This document shows positions 1 through 9,114 of a stretch of 64,000 nt of DNA, one piece after another (position 1 is the stretch's first letter; each line of letters begins with the position of its first letter). The notes under the pieces are model-generated. The model did not search any database. It saw nothing but the letters and a program-made list of their open reading frames with translations, and had not been told where the DNA came from. Origin of the DNA: Longicatena caecimuris (GTDB taxonomy: Bacteria; Bacillota_I; Bacilli_A; Erysipelotrichales; Erysipelotrichaceae); the NCBI RefSeq assembly GCF_004341945.1, contig NZ_SMBP01000001.1, forward strand, positions 86,001 through 150,000. The letters are read 5' to 3'. Made by a program: the position numbers and the translations under genes.

Positions 1-2
1 CC

Positions 3-152
3 ATTACTCAAAAGGAACAAGCAAAGCTTATGGTGAGCTCGCATTTTGAAGATAAAGAATTCATTATAGAAATACGTAATGGGAACAATCAGCAAGTCTA
101 TAATTTTCCCTATAAAAAAGTAAGACATAAGAAGGGTGGGCTTTTCTCATGA
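3..152 (+). CDS. C-terminal end of a gene upstream of spmA (probable dacB, D-alanyl-D-alanine carboxypeptidase), partial
   Basis: An open frame enters from the left edge and encodes 49 residues ending in the basic tail KKVRHKKGGLFS. Its TGA overlaps the spmA ATG (ATGA), so the two genes are translationally coupled. In Bacillus subtilis the sporulation D,D-carboxypeptidase gene dacB directly precedes spmA-spmB, and the basic C-terminus would suit such an enzyme. No catalytic motif lies within the visible part, so the assignment rests on gene order only. Confidence 0.5.
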   Translation: MTQKEQAKLMVSSHFEDKEFIIEIRNGNNQQVYNFPYKKVRHKKGGLFS

Positions 153-721
153 ATGTCATATGGTTGTTGATTATCTGCATCACTGTTCTTTATTGCCTTT
201 GCAATGGACGGGTGGATGTAATTAATGCGGTGTTTGTCAGCGTTGGAAAAGAAACATTTGATTTTGTTGTACCATTGTTATGTGTGACAGCATTTTGGAA
301 TGGTATGTTATATATTGCCAGAGATGCTAAAATTTTAGCGGCTTTAGAAAAATTGGCACATCCGATTTTAAAACGCTTATTTCCTGATTTAAAGAATGAT
401 GCCGAAACATTGGGATATGTTGCCAGCAATGTAATCGTGAATATGGTAGGCTTAGGTTCAGCAGCTACACCAATGGGTTTAAAAGCGATGCAAGGTATGC
501 AACAACATAACCCCCATAAAGAAGAAGCCAGCCGTTCGATGGTAACGTTTCTGGTTTTAAATACAGCGGGTGTTACTTTATTAAGTACGACCATCATCGC
601 CATGCGCTCCTCTTTCCATTCTTTAGATGTTACGGGATTTATGCCGTTCGCCATTCTTTCAACTTGCTTTGCCTCATTTGTAGGGCTATGCGTGGATAGG
701 TGGTGGAATTATCGTGATTAA
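149..721 (+). CDS. spmA: Spore maturation protein A
   Basis: A 190-aa polytopic membrane protein of the nucleoside-recognition/gate family. SpmA and SpmB are needed for dehydration of the spore core and heat resistance in Bacillus and Clostridium. Family signatures are CNG near residue 19, the LGSAATPMGLKAM stretch near 110-123, and EASRSMVTFLVLNTAGVTL. Length matches B. subtilis SpmA (about 196 aa). It overlaps the upstream gene by 4 nt and spmB by 8 nt, forming one operon. Confidence 0.93.
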   Translation: MNVIWLLIICITVLYCLCNGRVDVINAVFVSVGKETFDFVVPLLCVTAFWNGMLYIARDAKILAALEKLAHPILKRLFPDLKNDAETLGYVASNVIVNMVGLGSAATPMGLKAMQGMQQHNPHKEEASRSMVTFLVLNTAGVTLLSTTIIAMRSSFHSLDVTGFMPFAILSTCFASFVGLCVDRWWNYRD

Positions 722-1226
722 CACTTCTTATATTCTTCCATTACTAGTTCTTTTCATCTGTGTAATCGCTTTGTTGCGTCGTGTAAATGCGTATCATTCA
801 TTTATTGAAGGTGTAAAAGATGGTATTTTTTTGTTTAGTGATATTTATCCTGCATTATTAGCAATGATGTGTGCTATTACTTTATTGCGAGAAAGTGGCT
901 TAATGGAAGTTATTTGTAATGGGATTGCTACCTATATTGAAGGAATTCCTAAAGAGATATGGCCGATGGTCTTTTTTCGCCCGATTTCTGGTAATGCCTC
1001 TTTAGCAGTGCTTGTCGATATTTTTAAAACTTGTGGAGTTGATTCTTTACAAGGAATCATGGCGAGTATTATCCAAGGTTCTACAGATACAACATTTTAT
1101 GTCATCACTTTATACTTTTCCAGTGTCGGCATTAAAAAAACAAAGAATGCATTGCCCATTGGGCTGCTTGCGGATGTTGCCGGCATTGCGATGGCGATTT
1201 TTTTAACAGTATGGTTTTTTGGCTGA
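714..1226 (+). CDS. spmB: Spore maturation protein B
   Basis: A 170-aa membrane protein paralogous to SpmA and its partner in spore core dehydration. Recognisable features are the N-terminal membrane segment, RPISGNASLAVLVDIF near residue 90 and QGSTDTTFYVITLYFSSVG near 120, all typical of SpmB. Length fits the family (about 175 aa). It starts inside the end of spmA, so the pair is coupled. Its presence marks the host as a spore former. Confidence 0.93.
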   Translation: MINTSYILPLLVLFICVIALLRRVNAYHSFIEGVKDGIFLFSDIYPALLAMMCAITLLRESGLMEVICNGIATYIEGIPKEIWPMVFFRPISGNASLAVLVDIFKTCGVDSLQGIMASIIQGSTDTTFYVITLYFSSVGIKKTKNALPIGLLADVAGIAMAIFLTVWFFG

Positions 1227-1311
1227 GGCGGCGTGAAACGCTGTCTTTTCAAAGTGACAGATAACAAAATCTTTGTTAAAATACATAGGAAGGCGGTTAG
1301 GAAGTGAGCAT

Positions 1312-2439
1312 ATGGAGAAAGATTCGATTTTCACATATTTGACATGGCGTAAAGATCTGACGATGAGGCAAGATGCTTTTCGTAATTTAGATGCATTAGC
1401 TTTTTGTTGTTTATCGTATGTTCGCTTTGATGCGTTGTTAAATGAGACAAGCGCTCCACTGTCTTTACGGCAGGTAAATGAGGCCTATCAAAAATTACAC
1501 ATTGACTTACAACAAGCAAGGGTAGAAAATGATAAACGTATATTATCTGAGATGGCAGAAAGCAGATGATATGGAGAGGTTAAAATCTTTCGCTATGTAT
1601 CACGCTTTGATGAACAGCAACAAAAACAATTTTGTGCGATGAGCTTTTTATTGGAAACAGGAGATATATGCATTGCTTTTCGTGGTACAGACAGCACATT
1701 GGTGGGCTGGAAAGAAGATTTTAATATGAGTTTTTTACCTGTGATACCTTCGCAGCACGATGCTTTGGAATACGTGGAGCAGATTAGCGAGCATTATAAG
1801 GGACGCTTATATATCTGCGGACATTCAAAAGGAGGCAATCTTGCTGTTTATGCCAGTGCCTTTGCCAATGAAGCACTGCAAGATCGTATTGCAGGGGTAT
1901 ACAATATGGATGGTCCTGGATTTGATAAGACAATCATAAAGCAGGCGTCTTTTCAACGCATTTTACCACGCATTTATACATATGTCCCACAATCGAGCGT
2001 TGTCGGTATGCTTTTACAGCATGAAGAAGCTTATCACGTCATACAAAGCAATCAATTGTCACTTTGGCAGCATGATCCATATTCTTGGCAATTAGAAGGT
2101 GCAGATTTCATTTATCTGCAATCTATAACGGCCTCCAGTGAACTCTTTGACCATGCTTTAAAACAATGGATGTCGCACATGGAAGATAGCCAGCGAGCAT
2201 TGGCAGTGGATGCGATATATGATGTTTTATCACGAACCAATGCGAATACGATAAAAGATTTGTCTATTACCAACATAAAAAATATGCTGGTGATTTTAAA
2301 AGGTTTTAGTGAATTAGATGAGGATACGAGAAAGGTTCTTCAGGAAATGTTGATCAGCTTTTTTTCCAGTATGGTAAAAGTTATGGGAGATAATCTGCTG
2401 CGTATTAAACAAAATGAAAATAAAGCTTTGCAAAAATAA
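1312..2439 (+). pseudogene. Mbeg1-like (DUF2974) alpha/beta-hydrolase gene interrupted by an in-frame TGA
   Basis: Two open segments lie in the same frame (ATG 1312 to TGA 1567-1569, then to 2439) and together would encode about 375 aa, the usual family length. The first has the family N-terminus (FTYLTWRKDL). The second has AFRGTDSTLVGWKEDFNM, the nucleophile elbow GHSKGGN and PGF. Residues between the TGA and the next ATG (YGEVKIFRYVSRFDEQQQKQF) read like normal family sequence, so only one codon is wrong. CGA to TGA would explain it. Start 1312 was chosen over an upstream TTG. A shortened product could start at ATG 1639 but would lack the N-terminal region. Confidence 0.75.
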
Positions 2440-2482
2440 GGTTATCATGTAAAATAACTAGGAAGAAACGGACGGTGGTAGC

Positions 2483-3220
2483 ATGGAACGCTTGCAGAAA
2501 GTAATTGCACAAGCTGGCATAGCCTCAAGAAGAAAAGCGGAAGAGATGATTGCACAGGGTAGAGTGTGTGTAAATGGGGATATTATCACAGAAATGGGAT
2601 ACAAAGTAAAACGCGGTGATGTAGTAGAAGTGGATGGAAATCCAATTGAAAAGGAAAATAAAGTTTATTTTTTAATGAACAAACCAAAAAAAACAATGTG
2701 CACCAGCAATGATGAGTTTGATCGTACGACCGTTATTGACTTGATTCCATGTAAAGAACGTATTTTTACGGTAGGGCGTCTGGATTATGATACAAGTGGT
2801 GTTTTACTTTTAACCAATGATGGAGAATTCGCTAATGAAATCATTCATCCACGCTATCATATGCCAAAGGTGTATAATCTGACAATTAACGGTATTTTGA
2901 CACCGGAAGAAATGATCCAGATCAAAAAAGGTATTGTTTTAGATGATGGGAAAAAGACATTACCGGCGAAGCTTAAGCTGACAGAAAAGGATGTTGCCAA
3001 AAATCAATGTAGTTTTGATTTGACGATATATGAAGGAAGAAATCGCCAGATCAAACGAATGATGGAAGCATTGGGCTATGAGGTACGTCGTTTACACCGA
3101 AAAGAATTGGCCTTTTTAAAGTGCAGCGATTTACGCCAAGGAGAGTATCGTATATTAAAACCTTTCGAGGTGGCGCAGTTGCGCTCACTTGCCACGAAAG
3201 GAAAGATGAAGAGTCGATAA
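2483..3220 (+). CDS. rluB: Ribosomal large subunit pseudouridine synthase, RluB/RsuA family
   Basis: A 245-aa RNA pseudouridine synthase. An N-terminal S4 RNA-binding domain (MERLQKVIAQAGIASRRKAEE) is followed by the catalytic domain with GRLDYDTSGVLLLTNDGE, which contains the catalytic Asp, and a GRNRQIKRMMEALGYEV motif. The family isomerises uridines in 23S rRNA (RluB) or 16S rRNA (RsuA); Firmicute homologues are usually called RluB. The start is preceded by an SD-like ggtgg. A hairpin terminator follows directly. Confidence 0.9.
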   Translation: MERLQKVIAQAGIASRRKAEEMIAQGRVCVNGDIITEMGYKVKRGDVVEVDGNPIEKENKVYFLMNKPKKTMCTSNDEFDRTTVIDLIPCKERIFTVGRLDYDTSGVLLLTNDGEFANEIIHPRYHMPKVYNLTINGILTPEEMIQIKKGIVLDDGKKTLPAKLKLTEKDVAKNQCSFDLTIYEGRNRQIKRMMEALGYEVRRLHRKELAFLKCSDLRQGEYRILKPFEVAQLRSLATKGKMKSR

Positions 3221-3221
3221 G

Positions 3222-3243
3222 CAGTGGATTCCACTGTTTTTTC
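3222..3243 (+). terminator. Rho-independent terminator after rluB
   Basis: A short GC-containing hairpin (cagtgg, 3-nt loop att, ccactg) is followed directly by a run of T. It lies immediately after the rluB stop codon. Confidence 0.8.
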
Positions 3244-3315
3244 ATGAGCTTGAGTGAATAGGAATTGTAAGATTTAAAAAAATATTGTATTATTTATTAG
3301 TTATGAGGTGAGGTT

Positions 3316-4092
3316 ATGCAGCAATACTTTTTACATAAACCGTTACAGGTACACGATCTTGTAGAGATGGAACCCGAACAAGCGCATCATATACAACATG
3401 TCATGCGCATGAAACCAGATGAAATTATTCGCTTAGCTGATGGAAAGGGGCATATGTATTATGCCCATGTGGTATTTCGTGATCATAAGGTTTTTGCATG
3501 TGTGGATGAAGAAATGGAAGATCACACCCGTACGCCTGTTGATATGATACTGGCACAAGGGCTGATTAAAAAAGAAAAATGGGATTTCTTATTACAAAAG
3601 AGTGCAGAATTAGGTGTACAGCGAATTATTCCTTTTACAAGCAGTCGGACCGTTGTGAAAACCAAAGATGAAAAAGTGGATAAAAAACGATTGCGTTGGA
3701 ATAAAATCTTGCAAGAGGCTTGCGAACAATGCAAACGTTCAACACTTGTTGCGCTAGATTCACCAAAAAGTTTTGCTGAATTGATAAAAGCAAGTGAAGA
3801 TGCCGATGTAAAGCTGATCGCCTATGAGCGTGCAGATGTAAAAAGTGCGCATGTCAAAGAAGTGCTGCAAAAATATCCGGCACCCCACAAGGTGTTTATC
3901 GTGGTAGGATGCGAAGGCGGATTCAGTGAAGATGAAGTTATTCAATTAGAAGAAGTTGGCTTTCATAGGGTATCTTTAGGTGCACGTATCCTGCGTGCGG
4001 AAACTGCCGCATTAAGTTTACTTGCCTGCATATCCTTCTTTTATGAAATGGCAGGTGATCATCATGAAAACACTGGAACAACTGGTAAATAA
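3316..4092 (+). CDS. rsmE: 16S rRNA (uracil1498-N3)-methyltransferase
   Basis: A 258-aa SPOUT-class methyltransferase that methylates U1498 of 16S rRNA using SAM. Family features are HIQHVMRMKPDE near the N-terminus (PUA-like domain), KKEKWDFLLQKSAELGV, and the C-terminal trefoil-knot motifs VGCEGGFSEDE and SLGARILRAETA. Length is normal. It overlaps the next gene by about 29 nt. The SD gaggtgagg precedes ATG 3316. Confidence 0.95.
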   Translation: MQQYFLHKPLQVHDLVEMEPEQAHHIQHVMRMKPDEIIRLADGKGHMYYAHVVFRDHKVFACVDEEMEDHTRTPVDMILAQGLIKKEKWDFLLQKSAELGVQRIIPFTSSRTVVKTKDEKVDKKRLRWNKILQEACEQCKRSTLVALDSPKSFAELIKASEDADVKLIAYERADVKSAHVKEVLQKYPAPHKVFIVVGCEGGFSEDEVIQLEEVGFHRVSLGARILRAETAALSLLACISFFYEMAGDHHENTGTTGK

Positions 4093-4852
4093 GAAATTTG
4101 ATAAGAAACTGCTTGATTTTAAATCATATAAAAAGAAACTCGATAAAATGCGTGCTTTGGTGAAGGAATACAATATCCCATGTGTCTTGAAAAGTGACAG
4201 TGATTGTTTTTATGTGGAAATGTTATATCACTCCTTGCTGAACAAACGTAAATTTGAAGATGTCTTTTTTGATACGTATGTTCAAATGTTTGACTATTGG
4301 TATGATTTGACTTATATAGAACGAAAACAACAAATGAATTTGGAAATAGCAAAACAAAAAGAAGCATTAGAATATTTCACATATGAGGATAAAGAAATCT
4401 ATATGCCGTGTTTCTCACCACGTTTTAATCATCTTTATACAGATGAAATTGTCTTGTTGGATTTGAAACAATATCATACGTTTATCCGTAATTGTGCAAA
4501 CGAAGTAGTTCCACATATGTATGGTTATGAAAGCTATGCACACGGTTTTAGTAGCTGCGAGGTGTGTGCAACCGAAGGGCTCATGGATTATGTTTTATAT
4601 CATCCATTGACAAAACGATTTTATGTGTATCGACAAGATGTTTGTGTATCTACCTTTTCATTAGATCCAAAGCAGAAAGAATGTCCTGCAGCTATGCGTT
4701 TTGAAATTGCGAAAGCACTATTAAAAAAAGATGAGGATGCATTATTCATGTTTTTGCTGGAATATCCAATCGTAAATGAACGATTTAAGAAAAAATTAAA
4801 AAAGTACCAGCATAAACGATTAAAGAAAAAAACGAAGGAGAAAGAATCATGA
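4064..4852 (+). CDS. Conserved protein of unknown function between rsmE and mtaB
   Basis: A 262-aa soluble protein that I do not recognise. The N-terminal third is helical and charged. The middle is rich in Cys, His and Tyr, including SSCEVCATEG. The C-terminus is strongly basic (KKLKKYQHKRLKKKTKEKES), which suggests nucleic-acid or ribosome contact; that is inference. No membrane segment is seen. ATG 4064 follows aggtgat at good spacing and is preferred to ATG 4022. The gene overlaps rsmE upstream and mtaB downstream (ATGA), so it is co-transcribed with two RNA-modification genes. Confidence 0.8.
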   Translation: MKTLEQLVNKKFDKKLLDFKSYKKKLDKMRALVKEYNIPCVLKSDSDCFYVEMLYHSLLNKRKFEDVFFDTYVQMFDYWYDLTYIERKQQMNLEIAKQKEALEYFTYEDKEIYMPCFSPRFNHLYTDEIVLLDLKQYHTFIRNCANEVVPHMYGYESYAHGFSSCEVCATEGLMDYVLYHPLTKRFYVYRQDVCVSTFSLDPKQKECPAAMRFEIAKALLKKDEDALFMFLLEYPIVNERFKKKLKKYQHKRLKKKTKEKES

Positions 4853-6174
4853 CAACATTTGCGATTGCTACACTTGGCTGTAAGGTGAATACCTATGAGT
4901 CACAGGGATATGAGAGTGCTTTGCTGGCAAAGGGCTATCAACAAGTATCATTTAAGGAAAAAGCAGATGTCTATATCATTAATACATGTGCAGTGACAAA
5001 CACGGCAGGTAGTAAGTCTCGTCAGAAAATACATCAAGCAAAAGCATTGAATCAAAATGCTTTGATTGCTGTTGTCGGCTGTTATGTACAGACCGCTAAA
5101 GAACAGTTAGAACAACAAGAACATGTTGATATTTTAATCGGTAGTGATGGCAAAAGAACATTGGCTGATCGTATTGAAAAAGCCTTGCAAGGAGAAAAAC
5201 AGGTCAATGAAATACATGATGTTCGTGCTTTGCGCGTGTTTGAAGCTTTGCCGATTCAACATTTTGAACATCAGACGCGCGCTTTTCTAAAAATCCAAGA
5301 TGGTTGCAACCAATTTTGCAGTTATTGTATCATTCCTTATGCCCGTGGGGCAGAACGTTCTTTACCAGAGAATGAAGTTATTAAGATTGCACAAGATTTA
5401 TGTGCCAGCGGTCATCAGGAAATTGTTTTAAGCGGTATTCATACGGGTCGATATGGAAGAGACATAAATACGAATCTGACGCAGCTAATGAAACGGATGT
5501 GTAAAGAAGTAAAGGGATTGCGGCGCATTCGTATTTCCAGTATTGAAATGAATGAAATCAGTGATGAATTATTGACATTTATGCAAAAGGAACCCAAAAT
5601 CGCGCGCCATTTGCATATCCCGATACAGTCTGCCAATAATGAAGTATTGAAGAACATGCATCGTCCTTACGATGTAGAATGGTTTAAAGAACGTGTGAAG
5701 TATATCCGCTCTCTTATGCCTGATATTAGTATTTCCAGCGATGTCATTGTAGGATTTCCTCAGGAAAGTGAAGAACAATTTGTTGATACAATGGAAAATA
5801 TCAAACAGATGGAATTAAGCTTTTTGCATATCTTTCCTTATTCTCGTCGTGATCATACAGTGGCAGCAACAATGAGCGGGCATTTAGAAAATAAAATAAA
5901 GAAAGAACGTGCGGCAAGACTTGCGCAATGTTCAAAAGCGTTATATACTGCTTATAAACAGAAATTTGTAGGAAAAGAAGTGTCTGTATTATTTGAAAAA
6001 GAAAAAGATGGCATGCTCTTTGGACATACCAGTGAATATTTAGAGGTATATTGTTCAATGGATGTAAAAGCGCTGCATCAGATGAAACAGGTTGTCATCA
6101 CTTCTTATATAGACGATAAGCTTATCGCCTGCGACGTCAAGGAGGTACCTCATGAAACTGTCTCTGCTATTTGA
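4849..6174 (+). CDS. mtaB: tRNA N6-threonylcarbamoyladenosine37 methylthiotransferase
   Basis: A 441-aa radical-SAM methylthiotransferase converting t6A37 to ms2t6A37 in ANN-decoding tRNAs. The N-terminal domain carries the first cluster's cysteines (TLGCKVN, NTCAVTN, GCYVQ). The radical-SAM motif is CNQFCSYCIIPYARG. A short C-terminal TRAM-like region follows. SGIHTGRYG and DVIVGFPQE are also typical. The ATG overlaps the preceding stop (ATGA), and the 3' end overlaps murE by 23 nt. Confidence 0.95.
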   Translation: MTTFAIATLGCKVNTYESQGYESALLAKGYQQVSFKEKADVYIINTCAVTNTAGSKSRQKIHQAKALNQNALIAVVGCYVQTAKEQLEQQEHVDILIGSDGKRTLADRIEKALQGEKQVNEIHDVRALRVFEALPIQHFEHQTRAFLKIQDGCNQFCSYCIIPYARGAERSLPENEVIKIAQDLCASGHQEIVLSGIHTGRYGRDINTNLTQLMKRMCKEVKGLRRIRISSIEMNEISDELLTFMQKEPKIARHLHIPIQSANNEVLKNMHRPYDVEWFKERVKYIRSLMPDISISSDVIVGFPQESEEQFVDTMENIKQMELSFLHIFPYSRRDHTVAATMSGHLENKIKKERAARLAQCSKALYTAYKQKFVGKEVSVLFEKEKDGMLFGHTSEYLEVYCSMDVKALHQMKQVVITSYIDDKLIACDVKEVPHETVSAI

Positions 6175-7615
6175 AAATGCACCGGATATTGAAATCGGCG
6201 GCTTATGTACGGATTCACGGAAAATTCAGCCGATGGATATGTATTTTTGCATGGATGGTATGACTTTTGACGGTCATCAATTTGTTGAAGAAGTTGTCGA
6301 GAAAGGTGCAGTATGCATCGTTCATGCGAAAGACATTGAAACCATGCACAAAGGAGTAGCCTATATAAAAGTCGAAAATGTAAATCGTACTTTAAATATG
6401 GTGGCTAGCAAATTTTATGGACACCCAAGTCATCAATTAACGGTATTTGGAGTGACCGGTACCAATGGAAAGAGTACGATTACTAGCATCATTAAAGATG
6501 TCTACTCACATTTTAAACCTTGTGGTTATATTGGAACGATTTCCATCAGTTATGGCGATGTCACGATGCCGCCCAGTCTAACTACACCAGATCCGATTTT
6601 AATACATCATTCCATGAAGGATATGGTTGATTATGGCATGCAGGCAGTTGCGCTGGAAGTCAGTTCGCATGGTTTAGAGATGGGGCGCGTACAAAGTGTT
6701 GATTTCGATGTAGCCGTATTTACGAATCTGACATACGATCATTTGGATTTCCATGGAACACTTGAAAACTATTTTGAAGCTAAGCACAAATTGTTTTTAC
6801 AATTAAAGAGTGACGGTGTGGCCGTTATAAATGTAGATGATCCTTTTGCTAAACGAATGGTGGCTGGCTGTAAAGCACATATCGTATCTTATGGTGTGAC
6901 GGCTGATGCCGATTATCGTGGTGATAATATCCATATTGGCACGAATGGATCAACCTTTGATTTGATTCATCATGGAGAAACCTATACAATTACGACCAAT
7001 TTAGTCGCTATGTATAATATCTATAATCTGCTAGGAGCAATCGCGGCAATGTGTGAAAGCGGCGTTGCATTAAAAGAAATTGTTCCTTATTTATCTGAAT
7101 TAACACAGGTAGATGGCCGTATGGAACGCATTGATGAGGGTCAGGCTTTCAATGTGATTGTAGATTTTGCTCATACGCCTGATGGAATGGAAAAGGTTTT
7201 TGAATTTGCCAATAGCATTACGCCGGATGGAAATGCAATTATCGCAGTATTTGGCTCCGCCGGTAAACGTGATACGAAAAAGCGTAAGGTGTTTGGGGAA
7301 ATCGCTGATCGCTATTGCGATAGCATTATTCTAACGGAAGATGATCCACGAGATGAAAACCCAAGGGATATTGCAAATGAAATCAAAGGTGGTATCAAGG
7401 ATACCAATAACATTTTTATCGAGGATCGTTATTCGGCTATTCGCCAGGCGATTGAAAGCGCAAATGTCAACGATACAGTACTTATCCTTGGAAAAGGGGA
7501 TGAGGTTTTTATGTATCGTGAATTTGGACGAGAACCTTGGATTGGCGATCATATCGCTGCACGCCATGTGATTCGCAAACATTGTCTGGGATTAGAGGAT
7601 GAACTAGAGAAGTGA
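6152..7615 (+). CDS. murE: UDP-N-acetylmuramoyl-tripeptide synthetase (Mur ligase E)
   Basis: A 487-aa ATP-dependent ligase adding the third residue to UDP-MurNAc-L-Ala-D-Glu in peptidoglycan synthesis. The ATP loop is GVTGTNGKST near 107-116. TTPDP, SSHGL, FTNLTYDHLDFHG and DFAHTPDGM are MurE signatures. The amino-acid selecting motif is DDPR, close to the DNPR associated with meso-DAP, while Lys enzymes commonly differ here. I would not settle the substrate from this. SD aaggaggt lies inside mtaB. Confidence 0.93.
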   Translation: MKLSLLFENAPDIEIGGLCTDSRKIQPMDMYFCMDGMTFDGHQFVEEVVEKGAVCIVHAKDIETMHKGVAYIKVENVNRTLNMVASKFYGHPSHQLTVFGVTGTNGKSTITSIIKDVYSHFKPCGYIGTISISYGDVTMPPSLTTPDPILIHHSMKDMVDYGMQAVALEVSSHGLEMGRVQSVDFDVAVFTNLTYDHLDFHGTLENYFEAKHKLFLQLKSDGVAVINVDDPFAKRMVAGCKAHIVSYGVTADADYRGDNIHIGTNGSTFDLIHHGETYTITTNLVAMYNIYNLLGAIAAMCESGVALKEIVPYLSELTQVDGRMERIDEGQAFNVIVDFAHTPDGMEKVFEFANSITPDGNAIIAVFGSAGKRDTKKRKVFGEIADRYCDSIILTEDDPRDENPRDIANEIKGGIKDTNNIFIEDRYSAIRQAIESANVNDTVLILGKGDEVFMYREFGREPWIGDHIAARHVIRKHCLGLEDELEK

Positions 7616-7719
7616 TGACATTTGTCTAAAAACAGCAGAATTTCGCAAGAGGAATCTATACATAAGACGGTATTTTCACATATTTTATGGGTAAATGCTA
7701 GAAAAATGTTATATTTCTG

Positions 7720-7748
7720 TTGCATTTTCATATGTTTTTCAGTATAAT
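7720..7748 (+). promoter_or_regulatory. SigA-type promoter for rpsU
   Basis: -35 TTGCAT (7720-7725) and -10 TATAAT (7743-7748) are separated by 17 nt and lie about 33 nt before the rpsU start. Confidence 0.65.
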
Positions 7749-7780
7749 AAATATGCTTGCATCAGAAGGGAGGGTAAATC

Positions 7781-7960
7781 ATGCCGAAAGTAGTAGTCAA
7801 AGAAAACGAAGTTCTTGATGATGCTTTACGTAGATTCAAACGTCAAGTGTCAAGAAATGGAACCCTTGCTGAAGCTCGCAAAAGAGAGTTTTACGTAAAA
7901 CCTGGCGTTCGTCGTAAGTTAAAGTCAGAAGCTGCACGTAAAGCACGTCGTGGAAAATAG
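7781..7960 (+). CDS. rpsU: 30S ribosomal protein S21
   Basis: A 59-aa basic protein beginning [19 protein letters not shown] and ending in KARRGK, the normal S21 pattern. It sits on the small subunit near the anti-SD region and assists initiation. The gene has its own promoter and terminator. SD gggagg lies 8 nt upstream of the ATG. Confidence 0.96.
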   Translation: MPKVVVKENEVLDDALRRFKRQVSRNGTLAEARKREFYVKPGVRRKLKSEAARKARRGK

Positions 7961-7962
7961 GA

Positions 7963-7986
7963 AGAGATCGAAGATCTCTTTTTTTT
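7963..7986 (+). terminator. Terminator after rpsU
   Basis: Perfect inverted repeat agagatc / gatctct with a 3-nt loop, followed by eight T, directly after the rpsU stop. Confidence 0.88.
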
Positions 7987-8141
7987 ATGTTTCATTTACA
8001 AAAAAACAATCCATTACATTCGAAATAGACAAGTGTCATTTCCTGAACAGTTAGATTCATAGCAGAAATAAATTTTATAAGAAGGTGAAGTATTGTTCAT
8101 GCAATGAACCTATCTAAAATGCAGAGAAAATGTGAAAATCA

Positions 8142-8169
8142 TTGTAGCTTATAAAGAATCTGCTATAAT
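8142..8169 (+). promoter_or_regulatory. Probable SigA promoter for the ABC-2 transporter pair
   Basis: -35-like TTGTAG (8142-8147) and -10 TATAAT (8164-8169) with a 16-nt spacer, 51 nt before the ATP-binding subunit gene. The rest of the 7987-8220 gap shows no gene. Confidence 0.5.
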
Positions 8170-8220
8170 GTCAGTAATGGTAAAACAGATGACATAAACT
8201 GTTTGGTGAGGAGGAAATTG

Positions 8221-9114
8221 ATGAAGGCGATAGAAATTTCGCATATGACCTGTGACTATGGGCATGGTAAGGGAATATTTGATATTAGCTTTACTATCGA
8301 TGAGGGAGAAGTATTTGGCTTTTTAGGGCCTAATGGTGCTGGTAAAACAACAACGATTCGTCATTTACTGGGATTTATTTTTGCCAAAGAAGGAAATTGT
8401 TCTATCTTAGGAATGGATTGTGGTAAGCAAGCAGCTACCATACAAAAAAAGCTTGGCTACATTCCTGGTGAAATAAACTTATGGGAAGAAATGAGCGGCA
8501 TGCAATTTTTAAAATTTATGGCAAAGTTTCGCGGTATGAAAGATATGGGACGCTGTGAAGAATTAATGGAACGTTTTGAACTTGATCCAAGTGGGCGAAT
8601 TAAGAAAATGAGTAAAGGAATGAAACAGAAAGTTGGCATTGTCGCTGCTTTTATGCATGATCCCCAAATTTTGATACTGGATGAGCCCAGCAGTGGTTTA
8701 GATCCATTAATGCAAAATGTTTTTGTGGATCTAATTCAGGAAGAAAAGATGAAAGGCAAAAGCATCTTAATGTCTTCACATATGTTTGAAGAAGTTGAAC
8801 GAACATGTGATCGTATCGGCATTATCAAAGATGGCCATATCGTCTGTGTGGAAGATGCACAAACCTTGCGGCAATCTAAAAAACGCCGTTATCAGATCCG
8901 TTTTGCGAATATAAATGAAGTTGTCCGCTTTCAACAGGAGGGGTTTTATATTACAGCAATGCATAAGCATATGGTAGAAGTTGAAATTCATAAAAATCTA
9001 GCTAAGCTCATTCAAACGCTGTCTCACTATGAAGTCGAAGATATTGATGTTACTCATCAAAGCTTGGAAGAAATCTTTATGCAATATTATGGAGGTGAGC
9101 ATCATGGTGAATAA
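8221..9114 (+). CDS. ABC transporter ATP-binding protein (ABC-2 exporter type)
   Basis: A 297-aa nucleotide-binding subunit with Walker A GPNGAGKTTT, a degenerate ABC signature MSKGMKQKVGI, Walker B ILILDEPSSGLDP and the H-loop SSHMFEE. The C-terminal extension of about 80 aa is typical of CcmA/YhaQ-like drug or antibiotic exporters. Start 8221 follows gaggagga; an upstream GTG lacks spacing. It overlaps the permease gene by 11 nt. The substrate cannot be told from sequence. Confidence 0.9.
   Translation: MKAIEISHMTCDYGHGKGIFDISFTIDEGEVFGFLGPNGAGKTTTIRHLLGFIFAKEGNCSILGMDCGKQAATIQKKLGYIPGEINLWEEMSGMQFLKFMAKFRGMKDMGRCEELMERFELDPSGRIKKMSKGMKQKVGIVAAFMHDPQILILDEPSSGLDPLMQNVFVDLIQEEKMKGKSILMSSHMFEEVERTCDRIGIIKDGHIVCVEDAQTLRQSKKRRYQIRFANINEVVRFQQEGFYITAMHKHMVEVEIHKNLAKLIQTLSHYEVEDIDVTHQSLEEIFMQYYGGEHHGE

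Noticed and set aside
1567-1569. TGA read as tryptophan or selenocysteine in the hydrolase gene
   Set aside because: Many other genes in the window end at TGA, and the family does not expect Sec or Trp here; a nonsense mutation is simpler.
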